From contig JACOSF010000355.1 in the NCBI GenBank assembly GCA_016179005.1, positions 1 to 11,113 on the forward strand: a stretch of DNA of 11,113 nt, written 5' to 3'. Position 1 is the first letter of the stretch, and each line of letters starts with the position of its first letter. The stretch comes from Acidobacteriota bacterium (GTDB taxonomy: Bacteria > Acidobacteriota > Terriglobia > Acidiferrales > UBA7541). Below the pieces are notes generated by a model. It ran no database searches and had not been told where the DNA came from. It was given only the letters and a program-made list of their open reading frames with translations. The translations under genes were made by a program, and so were the position numbers. Of this stretch, positions 1 to 6,216 are shown one piece after another.

Positions 1-89
1 GTCTTGCCCAACATATTGCGAAAGGTGACGCGGAAGCCCTTGGCCAGCGTGATGATCGTCTCGGTAACTTCGCGCAGTATGGACGCCAT
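1..89 (-). CDS. nuoI: NADH-quinone oxidoreductase subunit I (NuoI-like), 5' part only
   Basis: This is the first 29 codons of a gene that runs off the left edge. The peptide begins MASILREVTETIITLAKG and continues FRVTFRNMLGK. That matches the amphipathic N-terminal arm of NuoI, where a 'KG-hydrophobic-VTF-x-M' segment precedes the two 4Fe-4S cluster motifs. In complex I, NuoI carries clusters N6a and N6b in the arm joining the NADH module to the quinone site, on the cytoplasmic face of the membrane. The cluster cysteines lie outside the window, so the call rests on this short segment. The start is the ATG at 87-89; its ribosome-binding site is weak. A candidate promoter lies about 40 bp upstream, so the gene could be expressed apart from the reductase gene before it. 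Other nuo genes would be expected further left. Confidence 0.6.
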   Translation of the reverse strand, partial: MASILREVTETIITLAKGFRVTFRNMLGK

Positions 90-114
90 AAGTAGAACAG
101 GCTTGACCCTGTCC

Positions 115-127
115 CTGAAGTCTTCAG
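115..127. repeat. 13 bp palindrome over the -10/start region before the NuoI-like gene
   Basis: CTGAAG and CTTCAG form perfect 6 bp arms around one central base. The palindrome overlaps the last two bases of the candidate -10 box and covers the predicted transcription start, where a repressor site could act. A second short inverted repeat, ACAGG (97-101) with CCTGT (108-112), lies between it and the ATG and could form a small leader hairpin. There is no U-run after either, so a rho-independent terminator for the preceding gene is unlikely. Function is inferred from position only. Confidence 0.3.
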
Positions 128-155
128 TCTAGCAGAGCACTCGCACTTCCGCCAA
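126..155 (-). promoter_or_regulatory. Candidate sigma70-type promoter for the NuoI-like gene
   Basis: On the minus strand a TTGGCG box (150-155) is followed after 18 bp by TAGACT (126-131). Each matches the -35/-10 consensus at 4 of 6 positions. Transcription would begin near 119 and leave a leader of about 30 nt before the ATG at 89. It sits in the 93 bp gap between the YpdA-like stop and the NuoI-like start. The prediction is by eye, and the NuoI-like gene could also be read through from upstream. Confidence 0.3.
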
Positions 156-182
156 ACCCGCAGAGCGGTTCTGCCCACCGCG

Positions 183-1175
183 CTATTTCTGGGTTAGCGC
201 GGCGACAATCTGTTTGCCGTGGAAGCGGCCATTCTCAATAAAAATCTCGCCGGTGTGGCGCCCGCCGAGAATGACGCCGGCCAGATGAATTCCGGGGACG
301 TTGCTCTCCAGCGTATCCAGATTGCATTCCGGCTTCATCGTGGCAGGATCGAGAGCAATTCCCTGCCCCCGGAGAAAATCGAAATCGGGGTGATAGCCGG
401 TGAGCAGGAACACGGCCGTGGCGGGCACCCGGCTGCTTCCGCGCGCATTCTTCACCAGGACGGCGTCCGGCTCGATGCGCGTGATTTCCGTTTCAAAGAG
501 CGCGGCAATCTGTCCGGCCTTGATGCGGTTTTCGATGTCGGGGCGCACCCAGTACTTGATGCTGGCGCCGAGCTCGGCGTGGCGATGGACCAGGGTGACA
601 CGCGCGCCCCCGCGCCACAGGTCCAGCGCAGCCTCGGCGGCGGAGTTCTTGCCGCCCACGACCACGACGTCCTGTCCCCAGCAGGGATGCGCCTCGGTGT
701 AGTAGTGGCTCACGTGCGGGAGGTCTTCGCCGGGAATTCCAAGGCGGTTGGGCAGGTCGTAGTAGCCGGTGGCCACCACAATTTTCCGCGCGGCATATTG
801 TTTTTCTTCGCCGACGGCCGTCCGCGTGTGCACGGTAAAGTTTCCGTCACCGCCTGTGATGTGCTCGACAGATTCATACAGCCGCAACTCGAGCGCGTAG
901 TGCTCGGCGGCCTTGCGGTAATACTTAAGGGCTTCGGCGCGCGTTGGTTTTTCCGAGGTCGTGGTCATCGGCAGATCGCCGATTTCCATCAGTTCCGGCG
1001 TGGTGAAGAAGATCATGTTCACCGGATAATGGAACAGCGAGTTGCACAGGCAGCCCTTGTCCACCACGAGCACGCGCAGACCAGCGCGCTTGGCTTCGAT
1101 GGCGCAAGCCATGCCGGTGGGGCCGGCGCCAATACATAGGACGTCGTAGATTGGGTTCACGGAATCAGTGGGCAT
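183..1175 (-). CDS. ypdA: YpdA-family FAD/NAD(P)H-dependent disulfide reductase (bacillithiol disulfide reductase-like)
   Basis: This 330-residue protein is a two-dinucleotide-binding-domain flavoprotein related to thioredoxin reductase. The N-terminal FAD site is GAGPTG (16-21), followed by the family-typical NSLFHYPVNMIFFTTPELMEIGD block (45-67). ATGYYDLPNRLGIPGEDLP (135-153) and the NAD(P)H-binding GGKNSAAEAALDL (174-186) follow. The C-terminal flavin region is GIHLAGV (295-301) with EIFIENGRFHG (310-320). These blocks match Bacillus/Staphylococcus YpdA (Bdr), which reduces bacillithiol disulfide in the cytosol, and length is normal. There is no thioredoxin-reductase CxxC. The cysteine that Firmicutes YpdA has after GGGP is Thr20 here; Cys14, Cys24, Cys42 and Cys44 are nearby. 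The substrate is therefore uncertain: bacillithiol disulfide or another small disulfide. The ATG at 1173-1175 begins shortly before the FAD motif and has only a weak ribosome-binding site. The gene follows two small genes after 33 bp, probably co-transcribed. Confidence 0.85.
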   Translation of the reverse strand: MPTDSVNPIYDVLCIGAGPTGMACAIEAKRAGLRVLVVDKGCLCNSLFHYPVNMIFFTTPELMEIGDLPMTTTSEKPTRAEALKYYRKAAEHYALELRLYESVEHITGGDGNFTVHTRTAVGEEKQYAARKIVVATGYYDLPNRLGIPGEDLPHVSHYYTEAHPCWGQDVVVVGGKNSAAEAALDLWRGGARVTLVHRHAELGASIKYWVRPDIENRIKAGQIAALFETEITRIEPDAVLVKNARGSSRVPATAVFLLTGYHPDFDFLRGQGIALDPATMKPECNLDTLESNVPGIHLAGVILGGRHTGEIFIENGRFHGKQIVAALTQK

Positions 1176-1208
1176 GGCTCGACAAAACCCTGTTCAACAG
1201 ATGTGGCG

Positions 1209-1550
1209 TCATTCTCCGGCGAGCAAGCGGGTTTGCAAGCCGGTACTCATGGCCAGGACATCTTGGGGCCAGGTTTGCAGCCGGTCGAGACGCTCGAGAG
1301 TCTCGGCCAGGCGCTGGCGCTCCACGGCGCTGAGCTCGAGACCATAGGAGTTCTGCTCTCTGGCAGAATCCAGCGCGCCGCGAAGGCGCAGCAGCAGGCG
1401 CTCGTCGGCGGAGGGGTCTTCCTTGCGCTCCAGCGTGTCGAAATCCAAGGTGAAGCCGTCCTGCCCATGACGCAGCAGTTTTGGGTCCACGGCGCGGATC
1501 AGGCTGACCAGCGTCAGAATCAACTCATCGTTATTGAACTCGACTCGCAC
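1209..1550 (-). CDS. Conserved-looking hypothetical protein, 113 residues
   Basis: I do not recognise this protein. I start it at a GTG (1548-1550), 13 bp after the stop of the preceding gene and about 10 bp after an AGAGG element. The frame stays open to 1664, but that would overlap the preceding gene by about 100 bp, and the extra residues are Arg/Ser/Pro-rich, as in a shadow frame. The protein begins VRVEFNNDELILTLVSLIRA, then has a charged, Leu- and Arg-rich helical part (residues 46-95) such as DERLLLRLRGALDSAREQ. There is no signal peptide, membrane segment or metal-binding motif, so it is probably a small cytosolic, mostly helical protein. Position suggests co-transcription with parAB upstream and the YpdA-like gene downstream. 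No function can be assigned. Confidence 0.6.
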   Translation of the reverse strand: MRVEFNNDELILTLVSLIRAVDPKLLRHGQDGFTLDFDTLERKEDPSADERLLLRLRGALDSAREQNSYGLELSAVERQRLAETLERLDRLQTWPQDVLAMSTGLQTRLLAGE

Positions 1551-1563
1551 AAACGGAAAACCT

Positions 1564-1893
1564 CTAGACTCTCGCCAGCAAAGATTCCGCCAGAGCTTCG
1601 GAAAAAGCGGCGAGCTCGGCATTGCGCGCCGGTGTCGCCGGGACTTCGCTTCCTTTCCACACAAAAACTTCGTGGCCCCCGCGCAGTGCCCGCACGGCCG
1701 GGTTTCCTGCGATCAGAATAAACGCATCACCAAAGACGCGCAGTCCGTCACCGGGCACCGGTTCCAGCAGCGCCGCGCATTCGCCCCGCCGCACGCCGAC
1801 GTGGCTGGCGTACAGGGGGAATGCCACCAGCGCAAAGCTGCGCTCGCGGAGCCGCTCGAGGATGGCGATCTGCTGCTCGCTCAGTTCTAACAT
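1564..1893 (-). CDS. Hypothetical protein, 109 residues
   Basis: I do not recognise this protein. The chosen ATG (1891-1893) gives an N-terminus MLELSEQQIAILERLRERSF, a plausible charged helix. It is followed by a mixed alpha/beta part with hydrophobic strands, FALVAFPLYASHVGVRRGEC (20-39) and LRVFGDAFILIAGNPAV (51-67), and a C-terminal helix (ELAAFSEALAESL). The frame is open upstream to 1986, but that stretch looks noncoding. GTG and TTG codons about 30 bp upstream are weaker alternatives. The ribosome-binding site is poor: only a GGAG-like element about 14 bp before the start. There are no secretion or membrane features. It follows parB after a 92 bp gap and precedes the 113-residue gene by 13 bp, so those two are probably translated from one message. 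Confidence 0.55.
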   Translation of the reverse strand: MLELSEQQIAILERLRERSFALVAFPLYASHVGVRRGECAALLEPVPGDGLRVFGDAFILIAGNPAVRALRGGHEVFVWKGSEVPATPARNAELAAFSEALAESLLARV

Positions 1894-1985
1894 GGGCAGA
1901 CGCCCCGCTCCATTGTAAGACACCAATCCGCATTTACGGGTTCCGGAATTTGGCCGGCACGCGGAAGCCAGCCGGCTGTCCTGCA

Positions 1986-2807
1986 CTACGCTGCGGAGAC
2001 GCCCTGATCTTCGCCGACCTGTTCAAGTTCCGCGAGGATAGAGCGCAGCGTCTGGATGAGCTCGTGACGCGAGACGCTGCTCTTGCGGAACTGAATCCGC
2101 AGGTTGAAGGACTCGTTCTCCGGCTTGAAGGAAAAGATGAACGGCTGCGGCCGCGGGCCGGACTGTCTTTCGTCGCGGCGTTCCTGGCGAGCCACGTCGC
2201 GGGTCAGCCCGCCGCGCAGGATGCGGGAGACCATCTCCGCCATTTTCTTTTCGTTCGGTTGACGGGCCACCTGCAAAAGCAGCGAGCGGGAGAGAATTCC
2301 CTTCTCCATGCACTTCTTGCGCAGAGAGTCGGGCACGTTGCGCAGCGAAAGCGTTTCGGTGACGGAGGAGCGCGCCTTGCCGATCTTGCGGGCGATGTCT
2401 TCGTGGGTGTAGTCGAACTGCGTGGCCAGGCGGTAGAGGCCGTCGGCTTCCTCAAACGGGGTGAGGTCCTTGCGCTGGAGGTTTTCGATGAGTCCGATTT
2501 CCAGCGTTTCCGCATCGTCCACGCGCTTCTCGATGCACGGCACTTCGTGCAGCCCGGCGGCGCGCGCGGCGTAAAAGCGCCGCTCGCCGGAGATCAGGTA
2601 GTAGCAATCCTCGCGGGGCACAAAGCGGACGAGCAGCGGCTCGAGCACGCCCTTCTCGCGCACGGAGTCCGTGAGGTCGCGCAGGTCGCCGAGCGCCTTG
2701 CGCGGCTGCTCGGGGTTGGGGCGCAGTTTTTCCAGCGGGATCATGCGCCCGATGGCCGCGCTGCTGTAGCTGGTCAGCGATTCAACGTAGTGCGCGTCAT
2801 GCCGCAT
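1986..2807 (-). CDS. parB: ParB/Spo0J chromosome-partition protein (parS-binding CTPase)
   Basis: This 273-residue protein has the usual ParB order. The N-terminal CTP-binding domain has RPNPEQPR (29-36), VREKGVLEPLLVR (49-61), ISGERRFYAARAAG (72-85, the GERR nucleotide motif) and IENLQRKDL (107-115). A helix-turn-helix region follows (about 133-155, HEDIARKIGKARSSVTETL), then a linker and a C-terminal part (about 222-263, FIFSFKPENESFNLRIQFRK) fitting the dimerisation domain. ParB loads at parS, spreads as a CTP-dependent clamp and stimulates ParA to segregate the origin region. The frame is open to 3023, but the extra 72 residues lie over parA and are Arg/Ser-rich. The ATG at 2805-2807 overlaps the parA end by 11 bp and gives a normal length. 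Another ATG, overlapping the parA stop at 2798-2800, is out of frame. Translational coupling to parA is likely. Confidence 0.93.
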   Translation of the reverse strand: MRHDAHYVESLTSYSSAAIGRMIPLEKLRPNPEQPRKALGDLRDLTDSVREKGVLEPLLVRFVPREDCYYLISGERRFYAARAAGLHEVPCIEKRVDDAETLEIGLIENLQRKDLTPFEEADGLYRLATQFDYTHEDIARKIGKARSSVTETLSLRNVPDSLRKKCMEKGILSRSLLLQVARQPNEKKMAEMVSRILRGGLTRDVARQERRDERQSGPRPQPFIFSFKPENESFNLRIQFRKSSVSRHELIQTLRSILAELEQVGEDQGVSAA

Positions 2808-3597
2808 CTTCAGCGTGACGGGCAATCCGATCCTTTTCGACACGTTGCACGACCTCCTGGGCGAGTTTGCGATATTCCACCGCGCCCGGCGATTTCGGGG
2901 CAAATGACAAAATGGTTTCTTTGTACGCGGGACATTCCTCGAGGCGCACGTTCTTGGAGATGCGCGTCTTGAAGAGCACGGTGCCGAAGACGGAACGAAT
3001 CTGCTCGTGGACGTCGCGCGCAATATTCGTGCGCTTGTCGAAGAGCGTGATGAGCACGCCGAGAACTTTCAAGTCGGGATTAGGACGCGAACGCACGCGC
3101 TCGTAGGTTTCCAGCAAATCGTCGGTGCCCTCGATGGCGAAGTAGGCGGCCTGGATGGGCACCAGCAGGTGCGTGGACGCCACCAGTGCATTGACCGTCA
3201 GAATGCCCAGCGCCGGCGGCGTATCCAGAATGATGAAGTCGAAGTTCTTGGCCACCTGGGAGAGCGCGTCCTTCATGCGGAAGGGCGCGTCGAATTGCCC
3301 GGCGAGGTGCACTTCGAGGCGCGAGAGCGCGAGCTTGCCCGGTGCGACAAACAGGTGGGGATCCTTCGTCGCCCTAACCACGGTGCCCATCGGTGTGCGG
3401 CCGTCGGCGAGGACGTCGAACATGGTGGGCATTGCGTCGTCCGCTTCGAAAAAGGCAATGGAGGAGTTGGCCTGCGGGTCGAGGTCCACCAGCAGGACTT
3501 TCTTCTTGCGCTCGGCCAGCGCGGCGGCGAGATTGATGGCTGTGGTGGTCTTGCCCACGCCACCCTTCTGATTAGCAATCGCGATGATGGTGGTCAA
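2797..3597 (-). CDS. parA: ParA/Soj chromosome-partition ATPase
   Basis: This 266-residue protein is a deviant-Walker ATPase. The Walker A motif is KGGVGKTT (11-18), Walker A' is DLDPQ (38-42), and Walker B is FIILDTPP (121-128). The family signature continues as TRISKNVRLEECPAY (211-225) and APKSPGAVEYRKLAQEV (233-249). ParA binds DNA nonspecifically as an ATP dimer and is released by ParB-stimulated hydrolysis. The start must be the TTG at 3595-3597: an in-frame TAG lies at 3604-3606, two codons upstream, and the nucleotide-binding strand begins at once. An AGGTAGAG element lies just before it. The length without an N-terminal DNA-binding domain is the chromosomal (Soj) type, not the long plasmid type. 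The gene overlaps parB by 11 bp. The usual neighbours rsmG and mnmG are absent upstream. Confidence 0.95.
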   Translation of the reverse strand: MTTIIAIANQKGGVGKTTTAINLAAALAERKKKVLLVDLDPQANSSIAFFEADDAMPTMFDVLADGRTPMGTVVRATKDPHLFVAPGKLALSRLEVHLAGQFDAPFRMKDALSQVAKNFDFIILDTPPALGILTVNALVASTHLLVPIQAAYFAIEGTDDLLETYERVRSRPNPDLKVLGVLITLFDKRTNIARDVHEQIRSVFGTVLFKTRISKNVRLEECPAYKETILSFAPKSPGAVEYRKLAQEVVQRVEKDRIARHAEDAA

Positions 3598-3808
3598 TGC
3601 GCTCTACCTGCTCCGCTTCCCGAGGCCTCGTGACAGGCCGCGAACATCCCCGGGCTTTGCGACGCCGCCTGCCAGCAGCGCCTCCGCGCGGGAGCAACCT
3701 GAGGCCCATATATAGGCCGCCCGTCGGCCTGCCTACTACGGGTAGGGTAAATCTACAGGGGGAAAAAGCAGCGTGCAAGCGAAAAATGCAGCCGTCCCGC
3801 GCGCCGGT
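3598..3808 (-). promoter_or_regulatory. parA leader and intergenic region with a candidate promoter
   Basis: These 211 bp hold no convincing gene. On the minus strand TTGCAC (3773-3778) and TAGATT (3750-3755) are separated by exactly 17 bp, matching the -35/-10 consensus at 3 and 4 of 6 positions. This would give a leader of about 145 nt before the parA TTG. Two short T-runs on the minus strand (3782-3786 and 3763-3767) follow the end of the upstream gene, but no stable hairpin precedes them, so I do not call a terminator. An AT island, CATATATA between GGCC repeats (3704-3718), stands out in a GC-rich setting. I find no parS-like TGTTTCACGTGAAACA. Confidence 0.3.
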
Positions 3809-5875
3809 CTATTTCGGCGTTTCCGGCCCCGCGGGCAGCAGCACGATCTGCTGGTCGTCGGAGGCGCGCAGCGCGGTGAAGAAATTACGCAACATTGGGT
3901 AGCTGCCCAGCGAGAAGAAATAGCTCCGTATTTCCGTGCGCCGCTGGCAGCGCAGCGCGTGATCCTGCTTCTCGCAGGATGCCTCGAATGACAGCACGGA
4001 GATTTTCTCGCTCCTGGGCGGGGGCGCGCTTTCGACCGATAATTCCGGAGGAAGCTCAATCCGAATCTCGTCAGAAGTCCTGTTCGGGTAGCGGAAGTAA
4101 ACGGGATGGACGCGGCGCGCCGACTGAAACGGGTTCTTGCCCATGGATTGAAAAATTCCTGCCGGCAGAAGCATGCGGCGCCCAGCGCGGCTGGTCAGTT
4201 GCGGAACCTGAATGCGAGCGTTGACCAAGAGTGGTTCGTTGACAGCTTCCTGATTGGTGATGGCGGTGATTTCCACCGTACTGCCGGCGGGGAGCCAGCC
4301 CTTCACCAGATCTTCAAACTCTTTCTTTCGCCCGACCTCGTCCTGGTTGAGCAGGGTCAGCCGCCAGCTCAGCGCATCCAGGCCCGAATACTGGATGGTG
4401 AGCGTGCCGGCCAGCGCGCCGTCGCGATCGAGTTTCAGCTCGGCCTTGCGCTCCACACCCGTGTTGCTGCTGCTGGGCGTGGCAGTTTTGATGTAAATGT
4501 CACCCAAGAAGGAAAGCCGGATTCCTTCCACGTCGGTTTCCTCCCAGGGCAGCAAGCCAAAGGGACAGTACCGGGTGGCGGGATCCAGGAAAAGGGGTTT
4601 GCCGTCCAGCGTGACCTCCACCACCACGGCGTTAAGCTGGTTCATGTCCATCAATTTCTTGTCGAAAAAACTTGCATACCTGGAGGCCACCCGTGCGACG
4701 ACGGCGTTGAACCCCGCGGCGCGTGCCAGGGCCACAAACAGCAGGTTGATTTCGTTGGCGTAGGCATAGCGATGGCGCAGGACGTCTTCGGCGCTCCTGT
4801 TTTCCTCGAGATGTTCGCGCTTTTGTTCCTTTTCCGACCGGGGAGGCTCGTAGCTGAGGTAGCGGATTTTCCGGACGAACTCGTAGATCTTGCGCAGCTT
4901 GCTTTCCGGGGAGTCCCCGGGAGCGACGATGCGTTCGACTTCGCGGGTGAAGTCCTTAGGCTTGCCGATGAATCTCTCGTAGTCCACGGAAAGCTGTCTA
5001 GCCTGCTGGGCCCAAAAATTGTCACTGTCGACCGCCCAGCCCACCATGTAGAAGAGGTCCACGCTGGCTCGCAGCGTGTTCTCAGGCGGAGTAAATTCCT
5101 CTTCCTCGAGGGCGGGGATGTTCTCCGCTTCGAGTTCAACAGTGCCGTCCGGCTTGCGCACCGGCTGGTTTCCGGACGTAAGCCGCCTCCAGCTGAAGAC
5201 CAGCTTGCCTTTGGGTACCGGGCGGAGCGCGAAGCGCGCGCGGCGGGTGTAGAGATCGCCCTGCACGGCCCAATGTTCCGTAAGAAAGGAGGACGTGTAT
5301 GTGAAGAGGTAGCGTTCGGGGTTCTTGATGCTGTCCGGAATGGGCTCCTTCCAGCGCACGGTGTAGGCATATTCAATGATCGTGCCGACCTTTACGTCGG
5401 GAAGGGTGAGTACCTTGGCTTGATAGCTCACTTTGCGGGCCTTGGCCACGAGCCGGTCGAAGACCTGGCCCCGGAACTCGCTGACACTGCCGTCGGGCTG
5501 TACGGTGCGGGCACGGAGGTCCGCGATCTCCGTTCGCTTCACGAAATACGGAATTTCGATGTCGGCATGTTTTTTCCCCTGCTCGGTGAGGATCTTGATG
5601 CGGTAGGAACGCGTGGCAAACCGCTTGTCGTCGTCCGTCACCTCTTCGCGGAAAAGCATGACGGCGGCTGCCCCGGGCACGCCGGGGACTTCCTTGTACG
5701 CTAGCTCCTCAGGCGAAACGCTTGGCCAGGGAGCGATGGTTTGCGTCCGGGCGGGAGCTGGTGCGAGCAAAACGGCCAAAATCAGTACGGTGCAGAAAAG
5801 CCCGCAAGCTCGGCGCGGGCCCTGCGCGCGACAATACTCCATCTTCCCTCGCTGCCATTCAGTGGCCGCCTTCAT
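3809..5875 (-). CDS. Exported DUF3857 protein with a transglutaminase-like domain lacking the catalytic Cys and His
   Basis: This 688-residue protein starts at the ATG at 5873-5875, preceded by GAGGAGG (5882-5888) with a 6 nt spacer. The open frame to 6058 adds unlikely sequence; an ATG 11 codons further in is a weaker alternative. A signal peptide follows (core about 25-39, LFCTVLILAVLLAPAPA), so it should be periplasmic. Residues about 60-260 are DUF3857-like and about 315-440 transglutaminase-like, followed by a beta-rich C-terminal part. Aligned by eye with the neighbouring 1388-residue protein on the shared helix (VALARAAG, 381-388), the GDCKDK motif is AYANEI (371-376). The nucleophile Cys is thus Ala373 and the His is Asn415 (MNQLNAVVVEV); only the Asp survives (Asp431, FLDPAT). 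It is probably non-catalytic: a binding or scaffold protein, perhaps a partner of the upstream homologue. The biological role is unknown. Confidence 0.85.
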   Translation of the reverse strand: MKAATEWQRGKMEYCRAQGPRRACGLFCTVLILAVLLAPAPARTQTIAPWPSVSPEELAYKEVPGVPGAAAVMLFREEVTDDDKRFATRSYRIKILTEQGKKHADIEIPYFVKRTEIADLRARTVQPDGSVSEFRGQVFDRLVAKARKVSYQAKVLTLPDVKVGTIIEYAYTVRWKEPIPDSIKNPERYLFTYTSSFLTEHWAVQGDLYTRRARFALRPVPKGKLVFSWRRLTSGNQPVRKPDGTVELEAENIPALEEEEFTPPENTLRASVDLFYMVGWAVDSDNFWAQQARQLSVDYERFIGKPKDFTREVERIVAPGDSPESKLRKIYEFVRKIRYLSYEPPRSEKEQKREHLEENRSAEDVLRHRYAYANEINLLFVALARAAGFNAVVARVASRYASFFDKKLMDMNQLNAVVVEVTLDGKPLFLDPATRYCPFGLLPWEETDVEGIRLSFLGDIYIKTATPSSSNTGVERKAELKLDRDGALAGTLTIQYSGLDALSWRLTLLNQDEVGRKKEFEDLVKGWLPAGSTVEITAITNQEAVNEPLLVNARIQVPQLTSRAGRRMLLPAGIFQSMGKNPFQSARRVHPVYFRYPNRTSDEIRIELPPELSVESAPPPRSEKISVLSFEASCEKQDHALRCQRRTEIRSYFFSLGSYPMLRNFFTALRASDDQQIVLLPAGPETPK

Positions 5876-6023
5876 TGCTTCCCTCCTCGCAATCAGATTT
5901 TCGTTTATGGCCGAGGGGGTACGTTGGCGGTGGACCGCAACTGTGCATCTGTGCAGTACCCTATAGCACGAAGCTCCCGCCGACAAAAGCCGCACGAAAG
6001 CTTGTCGAGAATTACTGTCCCGC
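5876..6023 (-). promoter_or_regulatory. Leader of the 688-residue DUF3857 gene: candidate extended -10 promoter and strong RBS
   Basis: This is a 148 bp noncoding stretch. On the minus strand TATAGG (5960-5965) is preceded by TG plus one base, an extended -10 arrangement. A weak TTGTCG (5981-5986) lies 15 bp upstream, shorter than the usual spacing. Just downstream of the -10 is a direct repeat, two copies of CTGTGCA (+ strand) separated by one base at 5941-5955, in the expected initial-transcribed region. The ribosome-binding site GAGGAGG (minus strand, 5882-5888) lies 6 nt before the ATG and decides the start of the downstream gene. The promoter is a by-eye guess. Confidence 0.35.
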
Positions 6024-6146
6024 TTAGCGCGCGCCGCGGCGGACAGAGAGTAGCGCATCGCCGTCCTTGTTGTTCATGTGAAAGATTTCAGAGTGTTCCT
6101 GACCGTCTTCGCGCCAAGTGACATACACACAGTTGTCGCGGAGCAT
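6024..6146 (-). CDS. Possible small protein of 40 residues, or the remnant of a larger gene
   Basis: A short frame runs from the ATG at 6144-6146 to a TAA at 6024-6026. It encodes MLRDNCVYVTWREDGQEHSE, then IFHMNNKDGDALLSVRRGAR. The composition (Asp, Asn, Glu, His, Trp, Tyr) is unlike the Arg/Ala/Pro-rich shadow frames of this GC-rich window, which is why I list it. No ribosome-binding site precedes the ATG. The frame stays open for about 27 codons upstream, the last 20 or so with G/C in most third positions but no usual start codon. It could therefore begin at an unusual codon or be the 3' end of a decayed gene. It has no recognised family, membrane segment or signal. It lies 70 bp after the 1388-residue gene and 148 bp before the 688-residue gene. 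Confidence 0.35.
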   Translation of the reverse strand: MLRDNCVYVTWREDGQEHSEIFHMNNKDGDALLSVRRGAR

Positions 6147-6170
6147 GATGCCGCGGAACGCCGCAGGAAC

Positions 6171-6198
6171 GGCCTGCGCGGTCAGGACGCGGCAGGCC
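6171..6198. repeat. Inverted repeat after the 1388-residue gene (weak terminator candidate)
   Basis: GGCCTGC (6171-6177) and GCAGGCC (6192-6198) form perfect 7 bp arms with a 14 nt loop. On the minus strand the stem can extend by about two pairs with a bulged G. It lies 19 bp past the stop of the 1388-residue gene, where a terminator could be, but no U-run follows. Any termination would need Rho, or the stem may only protect the 3' end. It also lies within the open frame upstream of the possible 40-residue protein. Confidence 0.3.
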
Positions 6199-6216
6199 CG
6201 TGGCTCCGCTACCCAT

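Noticed and set aside
1912..1917. TACAAT -10-like hexamer just before the 109-residue gene
   Set aside because: There is no -35 at a proper distance, and it would leave a leader of only about 12 nt. Read-through from parB is simpler.
1940..1985. GC-rich inverted repeat (GCCGGC pair) after parB as a terminator
   Set aside because: GCCGGC is self-complementary and common at this GC content. The loop is long and no U-run follows, so it is not a convincing terminator.
1821..2972. Long plus-strand open frame (383 codons) opposite parB
   Set aside because: It is an antisense shadow of parB and the parA end. Its composition is Ala/Arg/Gly-rich with no recognisable domain, while the minus strand encodes an unmistakable ParB.
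2808..3023. 72-residue N-terminal extension of ParB
   Set aside because: It lies wholly inside parA in another frame, is Arg/Ser/Pro-rich and has no counterpart in ParB proteins. The ATG at 2805-2807 gives the normal length.
3598..3808. A parS site near parAB
   Set aside because: I looked for TGTTTCACGTGAAACA-like 16-mers here and elsewhere in the window. The best partial (GTTCCACGGGTGG near 8774) is not palindromic enough and lies inside a gene.
4106..5704. Long plus-strand open frame (532 codons) opposite the 688-residue DUF3857 gene
   Set aside because: It arises from G/C-biased third positions of the real gene on the minus strand. No domain, RBS or signal supports it.
5876..6058. 61-residue N-terminal extension of the 688-residue DUF3857 protein
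   Set aside because: It would place the signal peptide far from the N-terminus, while a GAGGAGG site sits exactly before the downstream ATG.
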